This document shows, piece after piece, positions 7,830 through 19,104 of a DNA stretch of 64,000 bases. Position 1 is the stretch's first letter. Every line of letters starts with the position of its first letter. The DNA is taken from positions 1,060,001-1,124,000 of the forward strand of contig NZ_CP017478.1 of assembly GCF_001761325.1 (NCBI RefSeq), written 5' to 3'. Both the position numbers and the translations under genes were made by a program. The stretch is from Urechidicola croceus (GTDB lineage Bacteria; Bacteroidota; Bacteroidia; Flavobacteriales; Flavobacteriaceae). The notes beneath the pieces were generated by a model that saw nothing but the letters and a program-made list of their open reading frames with translations, did no database searches and had not been told where the DNA came from.

Positions 7830-7916
7830 CGGAGAGGAAGGGATTCGAACCCCCGGTACCCGTAAAGGTACAACTCCTTAGCAGGGAGCCCCGATCGACC
7901 ACTCTGGCACCTCTCC
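7830..7916 (-). tRNA. tRNA-Ser (anticodon GCT)
   Basis: An 87-base minus-strand tRNA with a long variable arm (GTACC...GGTAC), as expected for serine. Acceptor GGAGAGG pairs with CCTCTCC, the discriminator is G, and the anticodon loop CTGCTAA holds GCT, which reads AGC and AGT. The first gene of the tRNA operon. Confidence 0.96.
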
Positions 7917-7953
7917 AATTATTTATATTGCAATGAACTTATTTTTGCGAGTG

Positions 7954-7984
7954 CAAATGTAATACTCCATTTACAATAACACAA
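7954..7984 (-). promoter_or_regulatory. tRNA operon promoter
   Basis: On the minus strand, TTG at 7984-7982, a 20-base spacer and the -7 box TACATTTG at 7961-7954 match the Bacteroidota consensus. It lies about 38 bases upstream of the first base of tRNA-Ser. Confidence 0.55.
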
Positions 7985-8018
7985 CATTTTTTGAAATAAT
8001 TTCTAATAAATTATTTTT

Positions 8019-10067
8019 TTATTCTGGATATTCTATCCTTAGATGATAAATATTCTTCAACTTCTTTTTTAAAATCTTTTTTACCAATTCAAGATCTTTA
8101 AATGTAATATTAGCATTCATAAATTGTCCTTCTTTCATTTGTTTTGACACAATAGTATCAATTAACTTATCTATTGCTTGAGCTGTAGGCTCCTTTAAAC
8201 TCTTTGAAGCAGCTTCTGCAGCATCACACATCATTAATATTGCTGTTTCCTTTGAAAATGGATTAGGTCCAGGATAACGGAATTCATCAATATTTACTGA
8301 ATCTGGATTTTCGCTTTTTTCTTGCATATAAAAATAATATACTAAACTTGTTCCGTGGTGAGTTCTTATAAAATCAATTATCCTATCTGGCAATCTATAT
8401 TTTTTTGCAATTTCAATTCCATCTAATACATGATCAATTATAATTTTAGCACTATCATAGTTTGATAAATCATTATGAGGATTTACACTTGTAGATTGAT
8501 TTTCAGTAAAATACATTGGGTTATTTAATTTTCCAATATCATGGTATAATGCACCTGTTCGAACCAACATAGAGTTTGCACCAATTTCATTTGCAACTGC
8601 TTCGGCCAAATTCGCTACTTGCATAGAGTGCTGAAATGTTCCTGGAGCCTTTTCTGCTAACTCACGTAGTAAGGTGGAATTGGTGTTTGACAATTCTAAC
8701 AATGATACATCAGACACCAAACCGAATATGCGTTCATAAACAAATATTAAAATAGTAGCCAAGAATGCTAAAATTCCGTTAAATGCAAATAATCCAAAAT
8801 AAAATAAATTTAAATCATTTGCATTTCCTTCTTGAATAATTGTAAATGCAACATAAGCAATCATGTATATCATTGTGATTTGTCCTATTGAAACAAAAAG
8901 ATTCACCCTTTTATACAATTCTGAAACAGTTAGTATTGTTACAATTCCTGCTATTATTTGTAAAAAAATAAACTCAAAACTATTTGGCACTATAAAACCT
9001 AAAAGTAAAACTGTCAATACATGCGTAAACAGCCCTAATCGAGCATCAAAAAACGCCTTCAAAATTATAGGTAAAATACATAATGGGACTGCGTATACAT
9101 ACTTAGCATCATATTTCACAACTATTGTTACTAAAAAAACTATCAGTAAAATATTTAGAAAAATTAAAGTGATTTTATTATTATCATCAAAAATATCTCT
9201 TCTATATTTTCTTAAGAAAAGAAATAACATTAGTAATGCTAAAGCAACTAAAATTGAATATCCAAAAACAACCCAATTATAATTGGATTTACTCCAAACT
9301 TGAGATTCTAATTCACTTTTTATAGAATTTAATGCTTCAATTTTTTTCCCTTCAACAATATCTCCCTTCAATATAATCAACTCATTTTCAGCAACAAAAC
9401 CTTTTGTGTATGAAATATTATCTATTGCATCTTGCTTAACTTTTTGAGTGAAATTTTCATCAAAAGAAATATTAGGCTCAATTACATTAGACAGAATATT
9501 TAACAATAAATTTTTTGTTTCAACAGAAGAAACGTCTTGTAGATTCCTATTTATGAGTTGTAAGAGTTGGCTAGATTTGATTAAATCCTTCTGTTGTACA
9601 TCAATTGCCAATGTTCCTTTCCGTATTGTTACTAACTCATCTGCAGTACTTAATTTTTGGATACTCTCGTTGTCAATGAAACCATATTTATAAACTTTAT
9701 CAATAATCGAAATTCCCTTATCTCTAAGCAATTCGTCTATATCTTCAGTAAATGGATTTCTATTTAATTGTTGAAGGAAACTATTTTTTACTTTTGAAAC
9801 TATTGATTGATTATATGAAAAATATAATTTAGAATTTCGCTCTATATCGAGTATTTCCTTATTAATTTCTTCTTGAGATTTTTGAATTGCAAAGTTAAAA
9901 GGTGCAATATAATTTTCATACTGCCATGGCTTTCCTTTAAAATAGTCATATTTAAACTTCCCTCCCTTTGGAAATAAAAACACTATTAAAACAACCATTA
10001 ATACATATAAAATAACCTTATATATTAATGAGTGATTTTGCAATAATTGATTCACAATTTTCTTCAT
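8019..10067 (-). CDS. 7TM-HD family phosphodiesterase (PgpH/YqfF-like)
   Basis: A 682-residue membrane protein. There is one N-terminal membrane helix (~18-35), an extracytoplasmic 7TMR-HDED domain (~40-260), a block of seven membrane helices (~265-470) and a C-terminal cytoplasmic HD domain. The HD motif lies in ALYHDIGKLNNPMYF near residue 509, with later metal-ligand segments IIDHVLDG, FIRTHHGTS and MMCDAAEAAS. In Listeria, PgpH hydrolyses cyclic di-AMP, and the domain order here is the same. Cyclic di-AMP hydrolysis in this organism is inferred. It is divergent from the thiolase gene at 10188 and is followed by the tRNA operon on the same strand. Confidence 0.9.
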   Translation of the reverse strand: MKKIVNQLLQNHSLIYKVILYVLMVVLIVFLFPKGGKFKYDYFKGKPWQYENYIAPFNFAIQKSQEEINKEILDIERNSKLYFSYNQSIVSKVKNSFLQQLNRNPFTEDIDELLRDKGISIIDKVYKYGFIDNESIQKLSTADELVTIRKGTLAIDVQQKDLIKSSQLLQLINRNLQDVSSVETKNLLLNILSNVIEPNISFDENFTQKVKQDAIDNISYTKGFVAENELIILKGDIVEGKKIEALNSIKSELESQVWSKSNYNWVVFGYSILVALALLMLFLFLRKYRRDIFDDNNKITLIFLNILLIVFLVTIVVKYDAKYVYAVPLCILPIILKAFFDARLGLFTHVLTVLLLGFIVPNSFEFIFLQIIAGIVTILTVSELYKRVNLFVSIGQITMIYMIAYVAFTIIQEGNANDLNLFYFGLFAFNGILAFLATILIFVYERIFGLVSDVSLLELSNTNSTLLRELAEKAPGTFQHSMQVANLAEAVANEIGANSMLVRTGALYHDIGKLNNPMYFTENQSTSVNPHNDLSNYDSAKIIIDHVLDGIEIAKKYRLPDRIIDFIRTHHGTSLVYYFYMQEKSENPDSVNIDEFRYPGPNPFSKETAILMMCDAAEAASKSLKEPTAQAIDKLIDTIVSKQMKEGQFMNANITFKDLELVKKILKKKLKNIYHLRIEYPE

Positions 10068-10187
10068 TCATCAAATGTAAAAAATAAAAGTCTATAATTT
10101 TAATTTAGGGTAATATGAATACAAATCAATACAATTTGAACTAAATTGATTAAATTCGCATCATAAATTTCTTAACTTTAGAATTAA

Positions 10188-11366
10188 ATGAATAAAGATA
10201 TCGTTATAGTTGCAATGGCAAGAACTCCTATTGGTAGTTTTATGGGAAGTTTGTCTTCTGTTTCTGCAACTAAATTAGGTGCAACTGCAATAAAAGGCGC
10301 ATTAAACAAAATAAAATTATCACCTACAATGGTTGATGAAGTATTTATGGGAAATGTTGTTTCTGCTGGTCTTGGTCAAGCACCTGCAAGGCAAGCAGCA
10401 ATATTTGCAGGGATTCCAGATACCGTTCCTTGTACTACAATAAATAAAGTTTGCTCTTCTGGAATGAAAGCAATAATGTTTGCAGCACAAGCAATTCAAT
10501 GCGGAGATGCTGAAATTGTAGTTGCAGGCGGTATGGAAAGTATGAGCCGAATTCCTCATTATATGGACGGTAGGAAAAGTGTGAAATTAGGCAACATAAA
10601 GGTTGTCGATGGTCTTTTAATTGATGGATTGACAGATGTGTATAATCAACAGCATATGGGTAATTGTGGTGATTTATGCGCAAAAGAATATAATTTTTCA
10701 CGTGAAGATCAAGATGCTTTTGCGATTGAATCATATAACCGTTCCACTAATGCTTGGAATGCAAATAAATTTGATAGTGAAATTGTTTCTGTAGAAATTC
10801 CACAAAGAAAAGGAGAACCTATTCTATTTTCTGAAGATGAAGAATACAAAAATGTTAAAATAGAAAAAATACCAACTTTAAGACCTGTATTTTCTCCTAA
10901 TGGTACTGTAACAGCTGCAAATGCCTCAACTTTAAATGATGGAGCTGCAGCATTGGTATTGATGAGTGCTGAAAAAGCATCAGAATTAAACTTAAAACCT
11001 TTAGCAAAAATTCTTTCTTTTGCTGATGCAGCTCAAGAACCAAAATGGTTTACTACTGCTCCAGCTAAAGCATTACCTAAGGCCCTTAATAAAGCATCCT
11101 TAAATATTAGTGATGTTGATTATTTTGAATTAAATGAAGCGTTTAGCGTTGTTGGACTTGCCAATATTAAAATTTTAGACATTAACTCTGAAAAAGTAAA
11201 TGTAAACGGTGGTGCTGTTTCTCTTGGACATCCTTTAGGAATGTCTGGTGCAAGAATTATAATGTCTTTAATTTCGGTTCTTGAGCAAAATAATGGTAAA
11301 ATCGGTGCGGCTGGAATATGTAATGGTGGTGGTGGTGCAAGCGCTATTGTAATTCAAAAAATATAA
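10188..11366 (+). CDS. Acetyl-CoA C-acyltransferase (thiolase)
   Basis: A 392-residue protein, the usual length for thiolase II. The acylated cysteine is C89 in INKVCSSGMKA. The C-terminal catalytic pair is H348 in GHPLGMSGARI and C378 in CNGGGGASA. NEAFSVVGLAN and GGMESMS are further family signatures. It condenses two acetyl-CoA to acetoacetyl-CoA or cleaves 3-ketoacyl-CoA. It stands alone without fatty-acid oxidation neighbours, and an AtoB-like biosynthetic or ketogenic role is more likely than a FadA role. Confidence 0.93.
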   Translation: MNKDIVIVAMARTPIGSFMGSLSSVSATKLGATAIKGALNKIKLSPTMVDEVFMGNVVSAGLGQAPARQAAIFAGIPDTVPCTTINKVCSSGMKAIMFAAQAIQCGDAEIVVAGGMESMSRIPHYMDGRKSVKLGNIKVVDGLLIDGLTDVYNQQHMGNCGDLCAKEYNFSREDQDAFAIESYNRSTNAWNANKFDSEIVSVEIPQRKGEPILFSEDEEYKNVKIEKIPTLRPVFSPNGTVTAANASTLNDGAAALVLMSAEKASELNLKPLAKILSFADAAQEPKWFTTAPAKALPKALNKASLNISDVDYFELNEAFSVVGLANIKILDINSEKVNVNGGAVSLGHPLGMSGARIIMSLISVLEQNNGKIGAAGICNGGGGASAIVIQKI

Positions 11367-11394
11367 TTTCTAACCCCAAGATAAGATTATTTTC

Positions 11395-12165
11395 ATGCAA
11401 TACGGAATTTGTAATTTAAGTATCGTTTCTCTTCGCTTTGAACCTAGCGATACAAGTGAAATGGTGTCTCAAGTACTTTTTGGTGAACATTTTAAAGTTC
11501 TTGAAAAACGTGCAAAATGGAGTAAAATTAGAATTGCATTTGACAATTATGAAGGCTGGATTGATAATAAACAATATATTGAGATAACTGAAGATAAATA
11601 CCAAATTATTGATAAAAATCCTATATGCTTAGCAGGTGAATTAGTTGATTTTATTGATGATAAAAATCAAAATTTAACCCCTATTCCTTTAGGTTCTTCA
11701 CTTCCTTTTTTTAAAGATAATGAACTTAAAGTTTCAGAAAGTATATATTCATATGAAGGAACAGTTTTATCTGGAATTTTAAATAAGGAATTACTTATAA
11801 AAACTGCTTTCATGTATTTAAATTCTCCATATTTATGGGGAGGTAAAACTCCTTTTGGTATAGATTGCTCTGGTTTTACTCAAATGGTTTATAAACTTTG
11901 TGGTTACAGACTTCTAAGAGATGCTTCCCAACAAGCTACACAAGGTGAAGTATTAAGTTTTATTGAAGAAAGTGAACCTGGAGATTTGGCTTTTTTTGAT
12001 AATAATGAAGGAACCATCGTACATGTAGGTATTATTATGAAAGATAATTATATAATTCACGCCCATGGTAAAGTGAGGATTGACCGATTAGATCATAGTG
12101 GAATTTACAATATAGATACACATAGACACACTCATAAATTAAGAGTGATTAAAAAAATCATATAA
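11395..12165 (+). CDS. C40 family peptidase (NlpC/P60) with SH3 domain
   Basis: A 256-residue protein. An N-terminal bacterial SH3-like module (~1-65, with EHFKVLEKRAKWSKIR and GWID) is followed by an NlpC/P60 catalytic domain (~135-255). The catalytic cysteine is C158 in GIDCSGFTQMVYKLCG, the histidine is in TIVHVGIIM (~212), and a polar third residue is in IIHAHGKV. The family cleaves gamma-D-Glu-diamino acid bonds in peptidoglycan stem peptides. No signal peptide is evident at the N-terminus, which suggests recycling of peptides in the cytoplasm, as for YkfC-like enzymes, but this is inference. The gene lies 28 bases after the thiolase and ends at a strong terminator. Confidence 0.9.
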   Translation: MQYGICNLSIVSLRFEPSDTSEMVSQVLFGEHFKVLEKRAKWSKIRIAFDNYEGWIDNKQYIEITEDKYQIIDKNPICLAGELVDFIDDKNQNLTPIPLGSSLPFFKDNELKVSESIYSYEGTVLSGILNKELLIKTAFMYLNSPYLWGGKTPFGIDCSGFTQMVYKLCGYRLLRDASQQATQGEVLSFIEESEPGDLAFFDNNEGTIVHVGIIMKDNYIIHAHGKVRIDRLDHSGIYNIDTHRHTHKLRVIKKII

Positions 12166-12198
12166 AAAAAGCCCCGAATATTTCGGGGCTTTTTTTTA
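12165..12198. terminator. Bidirectional terminator between convergent genes
   Basis: AAAAAAGCCCCGAA (12165-12178), a 3-base loop, then TTCGGGGCTTTTTT (12182-12195). A-tract and T-tract on both sides let it stop both the C40 peptidase gene and the convergent TPR gene. Confidence 0.92.
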
Positions 12199-12213
12199 TA
12201 TAAATAGTAGTAA

Positions 12214-13467
12214 TTATTCTATTTTTTTGTCTAACCCTAAATTTTCATATAAACTATTCAACTGTTTTTTAGTAAATTCAGATGGTTTTAATTCGTATGC
12301 TTTTTCTAAATATGGCATAGCCTCATTAAGAATAGGAAGAAACTTCTCAACTTTAATTTGATCATACTTTGCAAAATTCATAGCGTTAGCATTCATTTCT
12401 TCTTCAACTGCTTTTAACTTTTTTAAAACTAAGTTTCCTAAGTTATTATAAGCATCAGCATGAGTAGGGTCTAATTCAACTGCTTTTGATAAATGTTTTT
12501 TTGCTTTATCTAGGTCATTAGCCTCCATGCTTAAAGTCCCAACGTTATAATGTAATTCAGCATTATCAGGATTTAAACTAATTGCCTCTTCCAATTTTTC
12601 GATAAATTTATCATTATCACCTAATTTATAGTATAAGTTTGCTTCACTGATAATCAAATCATAATCATCAGGGTTATTTTCTCTTGCAGTAGCTATTGCA
12701 GCTAAAGCCTCATCATTTTTACCTAGTCCAACATAATCAAATGCCATATATTTTGCAATATCGCTAACTTTAGATTTTGTTACTTCAGTAGTTGGATTTT
12801 CATAAACACCCAATTTTACTTGAGTATCCATTTCTTTTGCTGATCCAAAATATTTTGGTTCTCCATTTACTTTACTAGTTGCCTTATGAATTGTTGTAAC
12901 TCCTGTAAAACCTAACTCTAGTAACTTTTCAAAACCTTCTAAAGATTTTTCATAATTTTGACCAAAATAACCTAAATAAGACGCTGAAAATAAAGAAGTA
13001 GTATCTGATGGTGATAACTCATAAACTTTGAAAAAACTATCAGACGCTTTTTTGTAACCATCAACATCTGCATTAGCCTGTGCATCAGCAAATTCTTCTC
13101 TAGCTCTATCACTAATTTTAGTTACTATTTGATCTAAAATTGACTTAGCTTCAGTAGAGTATTTTGTTCCACTACCATCTTTTTCTAATTGCATTAATGT
13201 ATTAAATGCCTCAATAGCCTTATCAGTATTTGCTTCATTAGTTCCTTTACCAAATAAAGCTTGACCTTTCAAAAAGTAGAACTTAGCTTTTGACTTTAAA
13301 TCGGCATTAGCAATTAAACCTTCAACTTGAGTAATTGCAGCTAATGCTGTTGTAAAATCTCCATTTTTAACAGCCTTCTCAACAGTTTTTAATTCTTTTT
13401 TTTGTGAAAATGCTGCAACACTTATTAGTAATGAAGCCGACAGCATAATTAGTTGTTTTTTAAACAT
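12214..13467 (-). CDS. Exported tetratricopeptide repeat protein
   Basis: A 417-residue protein starting MFKKQLIMLSASLLISVAAF, a clear signal peptide cleaved after FSQ. The rest is alpha-helical TPR: a repeat near the N-terminus (KAVKNGDFTTALAAI) and at least three consecutive canonical units toward the C-terminus (NPDDYDLIISEANLYYKLGD, NPDNAELHYNVGTL, DPTHADAYNNLGNL). It is probably periplasmic and a protein-interaction scaffold. The ATG at 13467 was chosen because the frame extended to 13548 would overlap the gyrA coding end and hide the signal peptide. The gene is 28 bases downstream of gyrA on the same strand, so it may be co-transcribed. Confidence 0.85.
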   Translation of the reverse strand: MFKKQLIMLSASLLISVAAFSQKKELKTVEKAVKNGDFTTALAAITQVEGLIANADLKSKAKFYFLKGQALFGKGTNEANTDKAIEAFNTLMQLEKDGSGTKYSTEAKSILDQIVTKISDRAREEFADAQANADVDGYKKASDSFFKVYELSPSDTTSLFSASYLGYFGQNYEKSLEGFEKLLELGFTGVTTIHKATSKVNGEPKYFGSAKEMDTQVKLGVYENPTTEVTKSKVSDIAKYMAFDYVGLGKNDEALAAIATARENNPDDYDLIISEANLYYKLGDNDKFIEKLEEAISLNPDNAELHYNVGTLSMEANDLDKAKKHLSKAVELDPTHADAYNNLGNLVLKKLKAVEEEMNANAMNFAKYDQIKVEKFLPILNEAMPYLEKAYELKPSEFTKKQLNSLYENLGLDKKIE

Positions 13468-13495
13468 GACTTTGATTTTTTGTTTTTGTAATTTT

Positions 13496-16021
13496 TTATT
13501 CTTGATTATTGTTTTCATCTGACTCGGTATTTTCAATTTCCGTGCCATTTTCTATTTCATTGCCATTTTCCTCTAATTCTTCTTCTTCATGCATTACTTT
13601 GGCGACAGCAGCAATTGAGTCATCACCTTTAATATTAATCAATTTAACTCCTTGTGTTGCTCTACCCATAACACGCAAATCAGAAACAGCCATACGAATT
13701 GTAATTCCCGATTTATTGATAATCATTAAATCATCATCATCTGTAACATTCTTTATAGCTACTAATGCTCCTGTTTTTTCGGTTACACTAATAGTTTTCA
13801 CACCTTTTCCTCCTCTATTTGTAATACGATAATCTTCTAAAGAAGAACGTTTACCATATCCATTTTCTGAAACTACTAATACATTAGATTCGTCATCATT
13901 AACAGCAATCATTCCTACAACTTCGTCATTTTCATTTGCTAAAGTAATTCCACGAACACCAGAAGCATTTCTACCCATTGGTCTAGTTTTACTTTCTTCA
14001 AATCGAATAGATTTACCCGATTTCAATGCTAACATTACTTGACTATTACCATTTGTTAATTTTGCTTCTAATAATTCATCTCCTTCACGAATAGTTATAG
14101 CATTGATACCATTTGTTCTTGGTCGTGAATATTGTTCTAAAGATGTCTTTTTAACTTGACCTTTTTTGGTTGCCATGATTACATAATTATTATTAATGTA
14201 ATCTTCATCTTTTAAATCTTGAGTTACCAAAAATGCTTTTACTTTATCATCTGGCTCAATATTTACAAGATTTTGTATTGCTCTACCTTTTGAACTCTTA
14301 CCTCCTTCTGGAATTTCAAATACACGCATCCAAAACACTTTTCCTTTTTGAGTGAAGAATAACATATATTGATGATTGGTTCCTACAAATAAGTGTTCTA
14401 AGAAATCTTCGTTACGTGTTGCAACACCTTTTTGACCCCGTCCTCCTCTATTTTGAACTTTATATTCATCAAGATTTGTACGCTTTACATAACCTGCATG
14501 AGAAATAGTTACTACTACTTTCGTATCAGGAATCATATCTTCAATACTCAAGTCTCCTCCAGCATATTCAATTACAGAGCGACGATCATCACCATATTTC
14601 TCACCTATTGCAATCAACTCATCTTTAATAATTTGATAGCGTCTTGGTTCATTTGCCAAAATATCTTTTAAATCAGCGATAGTTTTCATAACTTCGTCAT
14701 ATTCAGCACGTAATTTATCCTGCTCTAAACCAGTCAATTGACGCAAACGCATTTCAACAATTGCTTTAGCCTGAATTTCTGTCAATTCAAATCGCTTAAT
14801 TAAATTCTCACGAGCTTCATCAGCATTATTAGAAGCACGAATAATTTTAATTACCTCATCAATATTGTCAGATGCTATAATTAAACCTTCAAGTATATGA
14901 GCTCTTGCTTCAGCTTTATTTAAATCAAACTTCGTTCTTCTTAATATTACATCATGACGATGCTCTACGAAATGATGTATAAGTTGTTTTAGGTTTAATT
15001 GCTCAGGACGACCATTTACAAGTGCTATATTATTTACACTGAATGATGTTTGTAATGCTGTATATTTAAATAATTTATTTAATACTACATTAGGAATTGC
15101 ATCACGTTTTAAAACATATACAACACGCATACCTTTTCTATCTGATTCATCACGAATATTTGCAATACCGTCTAATTTCTTTTCATTTACCAAGTCGGCA
15201 GTTTTCTTAATCATGTCTGCCTTATTCACTTGATAAGGAATCTCCGTAACAATAATACATTCACGACCATTAACCTCTTCAAAGTTGGCTTTTGCCCGCA
15301 TTACAATTCTTCCTCGACCTGTATGAAATGCACTTTTTACACCATCATATCCATATATAATTCCTCCTGTCGGAAAATCTGGTGCTTTGATGTGTTCCAT
15401 CAACTCATCAATTGTGATATCGTTATTTTCAATATATGCAACAGTACCATTAATTACCTCAGTTAAATTATGAGGAGCCATGTTTGTTGCCATACCTACT
15501 GCTATACCAGAAGCTCCATTTACCAATAAATTTGGAATACGAGTTGGTAATACCGTAGGTTCACTTAATGTATCATCAAAGTTTAATCGAGTATCAACAG
15601 TTTCTTTTTCTATATCAGATAACATTTCCTCAGAAATTTTCTGCATTCTAACCTCAGTATAACGCATCGCTGCAGGGCTATCACCATCAACTGAACCAAA
15701 GTTCCCTTGACCATCAACCATCATATAACGTACACTCCAATTTTGTGCCATTCGCACCATTGAATCATATACCGAAGTATCACCATGTGGGTGATATTTA
15801 CCTAAAACTTCTCCAACAATTCTTGCTGATTTCTTATACGCTCCTGTTGCTTTAATTCCTAACTCATGCATACCAAAAAGCACCCTTCTATGAACTGGTT
15901 TTAAACCATCTCTTACATCAGGTAATGCTCTCGAAACAATAACTGACATCGAGTAATCGATGTAAGCTGATTTCATTTCATCTTCAATATTAATTGGTAT
16001 CAGTTTTTCTCCGTCTGCCAT
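13496..16021 (-). CDS. gyrA: DNA gyrase subunit A
   Basis: An 841-residue protein with the full GyrA layout. The N-terminal winged helix and tower domain carry the catalytic tyrosine Y121 in [11 protein letters not shown]. The quinolone-resistance region reads [17 protein letters not shown], with Thr at the position of E. coli Ser83 and Asp kept at 87. The C-terminal beta-pinwheel has GyrA-box-like motifs NRGGRGQKG and NRGGKGVK. The tail is strongly acidic ([19 protein letters not shown]), as seen in several flavobacterial GyrA. Gyrase introduces negative supercoils with GyrB, which is not in the window. GyrA is preferred over ParC because of the complete GyrA-box pinwheel. Confidence 0.96.
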   Translation of the reverse strand: MADGEKLIPINIEDEMKSAYIDYSMSVIVSRALPDVRDGLKPVHRRVLFGMHELGIKATGAYKKSARIVGEVLGKYHPHGDTSVYDSMVRMAQNWSVRYMMVDGQGNFGSVDGDSPAAMRYTEVRMQKISEEMLSDIEKETVDTRLNFDDTLSEPTVLPTRIPNLLVNGASGIAVGMATNMAPHNLTEVINGTVAYIENNDITIDELMEHIKAPDFPTGGIIYGYDGVKSAFHTGRGRIVMRAKANFEEVNGRECIIVTEIPYQVNKADMIKKTADLVNEKKLDGIANIRDESDRKGMRVVYVLKRDAIPNVVLNKLFKYTALQTSFSVNNIALVNGRPEQLNLKQLIHHFVEHRHDVILRRTKFDLNKAEARAHILEGLIIASDNIDEVIKIIRASNNADEARENLIKRFELTEIQAKAIVEMRLRQLTGLEQDKLRAEYDEVMKTIADLKDILANEPRRYQIIKDELIAIGEKYGDDRRSVIEYAGGDLSIEDMIPDTKVVVTISHAGYVKRTNLDEYKVQNRGGRGQKGVATRNEDFLEHLFVGTNHQYMLFFTQKGKVFWMRVFEIPEGGKSSKGRAIQNLVNIEPDDKVKAFLVTQDLKDEDYINNNYVIMATKKGQVKKTSLEQYSRPRTNGINAITIREGDELLEAKLTNGNSQVMLALKSGKSIRFEESKTRPMGRNASGVRGITLANENDEVVGMIAVNDDESNVLVVSENGYGKRSSLEDYRITNRGGKGVKTISVTEKTGALVAIKNVTDDDDLMIINKSGITIRMAVSDLRVMGRATQGVKLINIKGDDSIAAVAKVMHEEEELEENGNEIENGTEIENTESDENNNQE

Positions 16022-16197
16022 ATATAATATGTTTAATTTTTAGTTATTAAAAATAGAAGAGCAAGATACAATTTTCGTCACTTTTTAATAATATAATGTA
16101 TTCCGTTTTTTGGAATAGTTATTAACAATTTTTGTTCAAAATTAGGCAACAGTTTAAAGTGAAATTACTTGATTTTAACATTGTTATTTCATGCTAT

Positions 16198-16230
16198 TTT
16201 GGCAGAATATTAAAAGAGGTATTAAATTTG
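16198..16230 (+). promoter_or_regulatory. clpC promoter
   Basis: TTTG at 16198-16201, a 21-base spacer and a perfect -7 box TAAATTTG at 16223-16230, about 50 bases before the clpC ATG. No CIRCE-type or CtsR-type heat-shock operator was recognised in the 261-base gap. Confidence 0.55.
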
Positions 16231-16282
16231 TAGTGTAATAAGAAAAAAATCTATTAATTTTACAGTAATAAATATACTAAAT

Positions 16283-18823
16283 ATGGACGATAATTTTTCA
16301 CCAAAAGTAAAAGATGTAATAGCTTACAGCAAAGAAGAGGCGTTACGATTGGGACATGATTTCATTGGTACTGAACATCTTGTGCTTGGTATATTACGAA
16401 AAGCAGATGGTAAGGCAATAGATATACTCACTACTCTTGATGTGAATCTTGAACATCTTAGAAAGAAAATTGAAATTCTAAGCCCTGCAAACCCTGTGAT
16501 TTCTGCAGCAAATGGTAAACGTAATTTACATTTAACAAAACAAGCTGAAAAGGCTTTAAAAACTACATTTTTAGAAGCCAAACTTTATAAAAGCGAATCA
16601 GTAAATACAGCACATTTACTATTGTGCGTTTTACGGAATGAAAATGATCCAACAACCAAATTATTACAAAAATTTGATGTTGATTATGAGGAGGTTAAAT
16701 CAATTTTTAAACAATTATTTTTAGAGGATGATATTTATATTCCACCAATATCGGAAAGTAGATCGGATGATGAGTTTGAAGATGATAAATCAAACCCATT
16801 CGAACAACAACCTCCAAAAAGCAAGTCACAAGCGAAGTCAAAAACACCTGTTTTAGATAATTTTGGTCGCGATTTAACAAACCTTGCTGAAGAAGGCAAG
16901 TTAGACCCTGTTGTTGGACGCAAAAAGGAAATAGAACGTGTTTCTCAAATTTTGAGCCGTCGTAAAAAGAATAACCCTATGCTTATTGGAGAACCTGGTG
17001 TTGGTAAATCAGCAATTGCAGAAGGATTAGCATTAAGAATAGTTCAAAGAAAAGTTTCAAGAATTCTATTTAATAAAAGAATAGTTTCATTAGACTTAGC
17101 AAGTTTAGTTGCTGGAACAAAATATCGAGGACAGTTTGAAGAAAGAATGAAAGCATTGATGAATGAATTAGAAAAAAATGATGACATCATTTTATTTATC
17201 GATGAAATACATACAATAGTAGGTGCTGGTGGAGCCACTGGTTCATTGGATGCTTCAAATATGCTAAAACCTGCTCTTGCACGTGGAGAAATTCAATGTA
17301 TTGGAGCAACGACTTTAGATGAATACCGTCAAAATATTGAAAAAGATGGTGCATTAGAACGTCGTTTTCAAAAGGTAATTGTTGAACCTACAACAGTAGA
17401 AGAAACAATACAAATTTTACATAATATAAAAGATAAATATGAATCTCATCATAATGTTGACTATACTGATCAAGCAATTGAAGCCTGTGTGAAGTTAACT
17501 CACAGGTATATGACAGATCGCTTTTTACCAGACAAGGCCATTGATGCTTTAGATGAAGCAGGATCACGTATACATATTACAAATATTGTTGTGCCAAAAG
17601 AGGTTCTTGAAATTGAAAATCAGCTTGAAAAAGTTCGTGAAGATAAAACAAGTGCAGTAACAGGGCAAAAATATGAAGAGGCTGCTAAACTACGTGATGA
17701 TGAAAAACGATTAGAAGGAATGCTTGAAAATGCTCAACACCAATGGGAAGAAGCTTCTAAATTAAATCGAGAAATTGTAACTGAAGATAATGTTGCTGAA
17801 GTTGTATCAATGATGACAGGTATACCTGTAAATCGTGTTGCTGAAGCAGAAAGTCATAGATTGCAAGATTTACCAAATCTAATTAAAGGTAAAGTAATTG
17901 GTCAAGACGAAGCTGTTTCTAAAGTTGTAAAAGCAATCCAGAGAAATAGAGTTGGCTTAAAAGATCCGAACAAACCGATAGGTTCATTTATTTTCTTAGG
18001 ACAAACTGGAGTTGGCAAGACTCAATTGGCAAAAATATTGGCAAAAGAATTATTTGATAGTGATGATGCCTTAGTTCGTATCGACATGAGTGAATACATG
18101 GAAAAATTTGCTATTTCACGTTTAATTGGTGCCCCTCCAGGTTATGTAGGTTATGAAGAGGGTGGGCAATTGACTGAAAAAATTCGTAGAAAACCTTATG
18201 CAGTTGTTTTATTAGATGAAATTGAAAAAGCACATCCTGATGTATTTAATATGCTTCTTCAAATTTTAGATGACGGACATATAACTGATAGTCTTGGGCG
18301 AAAAATTGATTTTAGAAATACCATAATAATTATGACTTCTAATATTGGTTCACGTCAATTAAAAGATTTTGGTGCTGGTGTTGGTTTTGGCACTGCTTCA
18401 AAAAAAGAACAAGCAGACGCTCATGCAAAGGGTGTAATTGAAAATGCACTTAAAAAATCTTTTGCTCCTGAATTCCTAAATAGGATTGATGACGTTATAG
18501 TATTTAACGCACTTGAAAGAGATGATATTCATTCAATAATTGACATTGAATTAGACAAACTGTTGAAAAGAATTTCAAATTTAGGCTATACACTGAATTT
18601 AACTGAAAAAGCAAAAGATTTTATTGCAGATAAAGGTTTTGATAAGCAATATGGTGCTAGACCATTAAGGCGAGCAATCCAAAAGTATATTGAAGATTCA
18701 CTTGCTGAAGAAATTGTAAATTCTAAATTAACTGAAGGAGATACAATTACTATGGATTTGAATGAAAAAACAAATGAATTGACAATTAAAATCAAGAAAG
18801 GTGAAAAGTCAATAGAAAATTAA
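16283..18823 (+). CDS. clpC: ATP-dependent Clp protease ATP-binding subunit ClpC
   Basis: An 846-residue AAA+ protein. The double Clp-N domain is at ~3-145 ([30 protein letters not shown]). AAA-1 has Walker [14 protein letters not shown] (~236) and Walker [20 protein letters not shown] segment in the middle region ([18 protein letters not shown]) distinguishes ClpC from ClpB. AAA-2 has Walker [13 protein letters not shown] (~573) and [14 protein letters not shown]. It unfolds substrates for ClpP. It is monocistronic, divergent from gyrA, with its own promoter and terminator. Confidence 0.96.
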   Translation: MDDNFSPKVKDVIAYSKEEALRLGHDFIGTEHLVLGILRKADGKAIDILTTLDVNLEHLRKKIEILSPANPVISAANGKRNLHLTKQAEKALKTTFLEAKLYKSESVNTAHLLLCVLRNENDPTTKLLQKFDVDYEEVKSIFKQLFLEDDIYIPPISESRSDDEFEDDKSNPFEQQPPKSKSQAKSKTPVLDNFGRDLTNLAEEGKLDPVVGRKKEIERVSQILSRRKKNNPMLIGEPGVGKSAIAEGLALRIVQRKVSRILFNKRIVSLDLASLVAGTKYRGQFEERMKALMNELEKNDDIILFIDEIHTIVGAGGATGSLDASNMLKPALARGEIQCIGATTLDEYRQNIEKDGALERRFQKVIVEPTTVEETIQILHNIKDKYESHHNVDYTDQAIEACVKLTHRYMTDRFLPDKAIDALDEAGSRIHITNIVVPKEVLEIENQLEKVREDKTSAVTGQKYEEAAKLRDDEKRLEGMLENAQHQWEEASKLNREIVTEDNVAEVVSMMTGIPVNRVAEAESHRLQDLPNLIKGKVIGQDEAVSKVVKAIQRNRVGLKDPNKPIGSFIFLGQTGVGKTQLAKILAKELFDSDDALVRIDMSEYMEKFAISRLIGAPPGYVGYEEGGQLTEKIRRKPYAVVLLDEIEKAHPDVFNMLLQILDDGHITDSLGRKIDFRNTIIIMTSNIGSRQLKDFGAGVGFGTASKKEQADAHAKGVIENALKKSFAPEFLNRIDDVIVFNALERDDIHSIIDIELDKLLKRISNLGYTLNLTEKAKDFIADKGFDKQYGARPLRRAIQKYIEDSLAEEIVNSKLTEGDTITMDLNEKTNELTIKIKKGEKSIEN

Positions 18824-18848
18824 TATTAATAAAAATTTAATTTCAATG

Positions 18849-18886
18849 GCGTTTATTGGCTTAATAACCAATAAACGCTATTTTTA
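18849..18886 (+). terminator. clpC terminator
   Basis: GCGTTTATTGG (18849-18859) pairs with CCAATAAACGC (18868-18878), loop of 8 bases, followed by a T-rich tail (TATTTTTAT). Confidence 0.85.
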
Positions 18887-19104
18887 TATATTCAAAACAG
18901 ACAATTTACTATATATGACTAAGTAAAACCATATTGCAAAATATTTTAATTTAAAAGAACAAATACTTACAATACTATAACATAAATAAGATTTGGATTT
19001 AAACCAAATTGATGAACTTGTTTATTTTAAGTGAAAAAATAGTAGTTTACCACTATCTCAAAAATTATTAATAAATGAGTATAATTTATAATACAATCTA
19101 TTAA

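Noticed and set aside
7709-7936. A 75-codon plus-strand reading frame across the tRNA cluster
   Set aside because: It is the antisense of tRNA-Pro and tRNA-Ser; frames of this kind (with GWQDSNLRPPRP-like text) are well-known false genes over tRNAs.
13468-13548. Longer start for the TPR protein, adding 27 residues
   Set aside because: The extension lies in the gyrA end, is rich in lysine and would hide a clear signal peptide that starts at the ATG at 13467.
13509-15662. Several plus-strand reading frames of 60-107 codons within gyrA
   Set aside because: They are antisense shadows of a well-conserved gene, with no promoter and no recognisable protein pattern.
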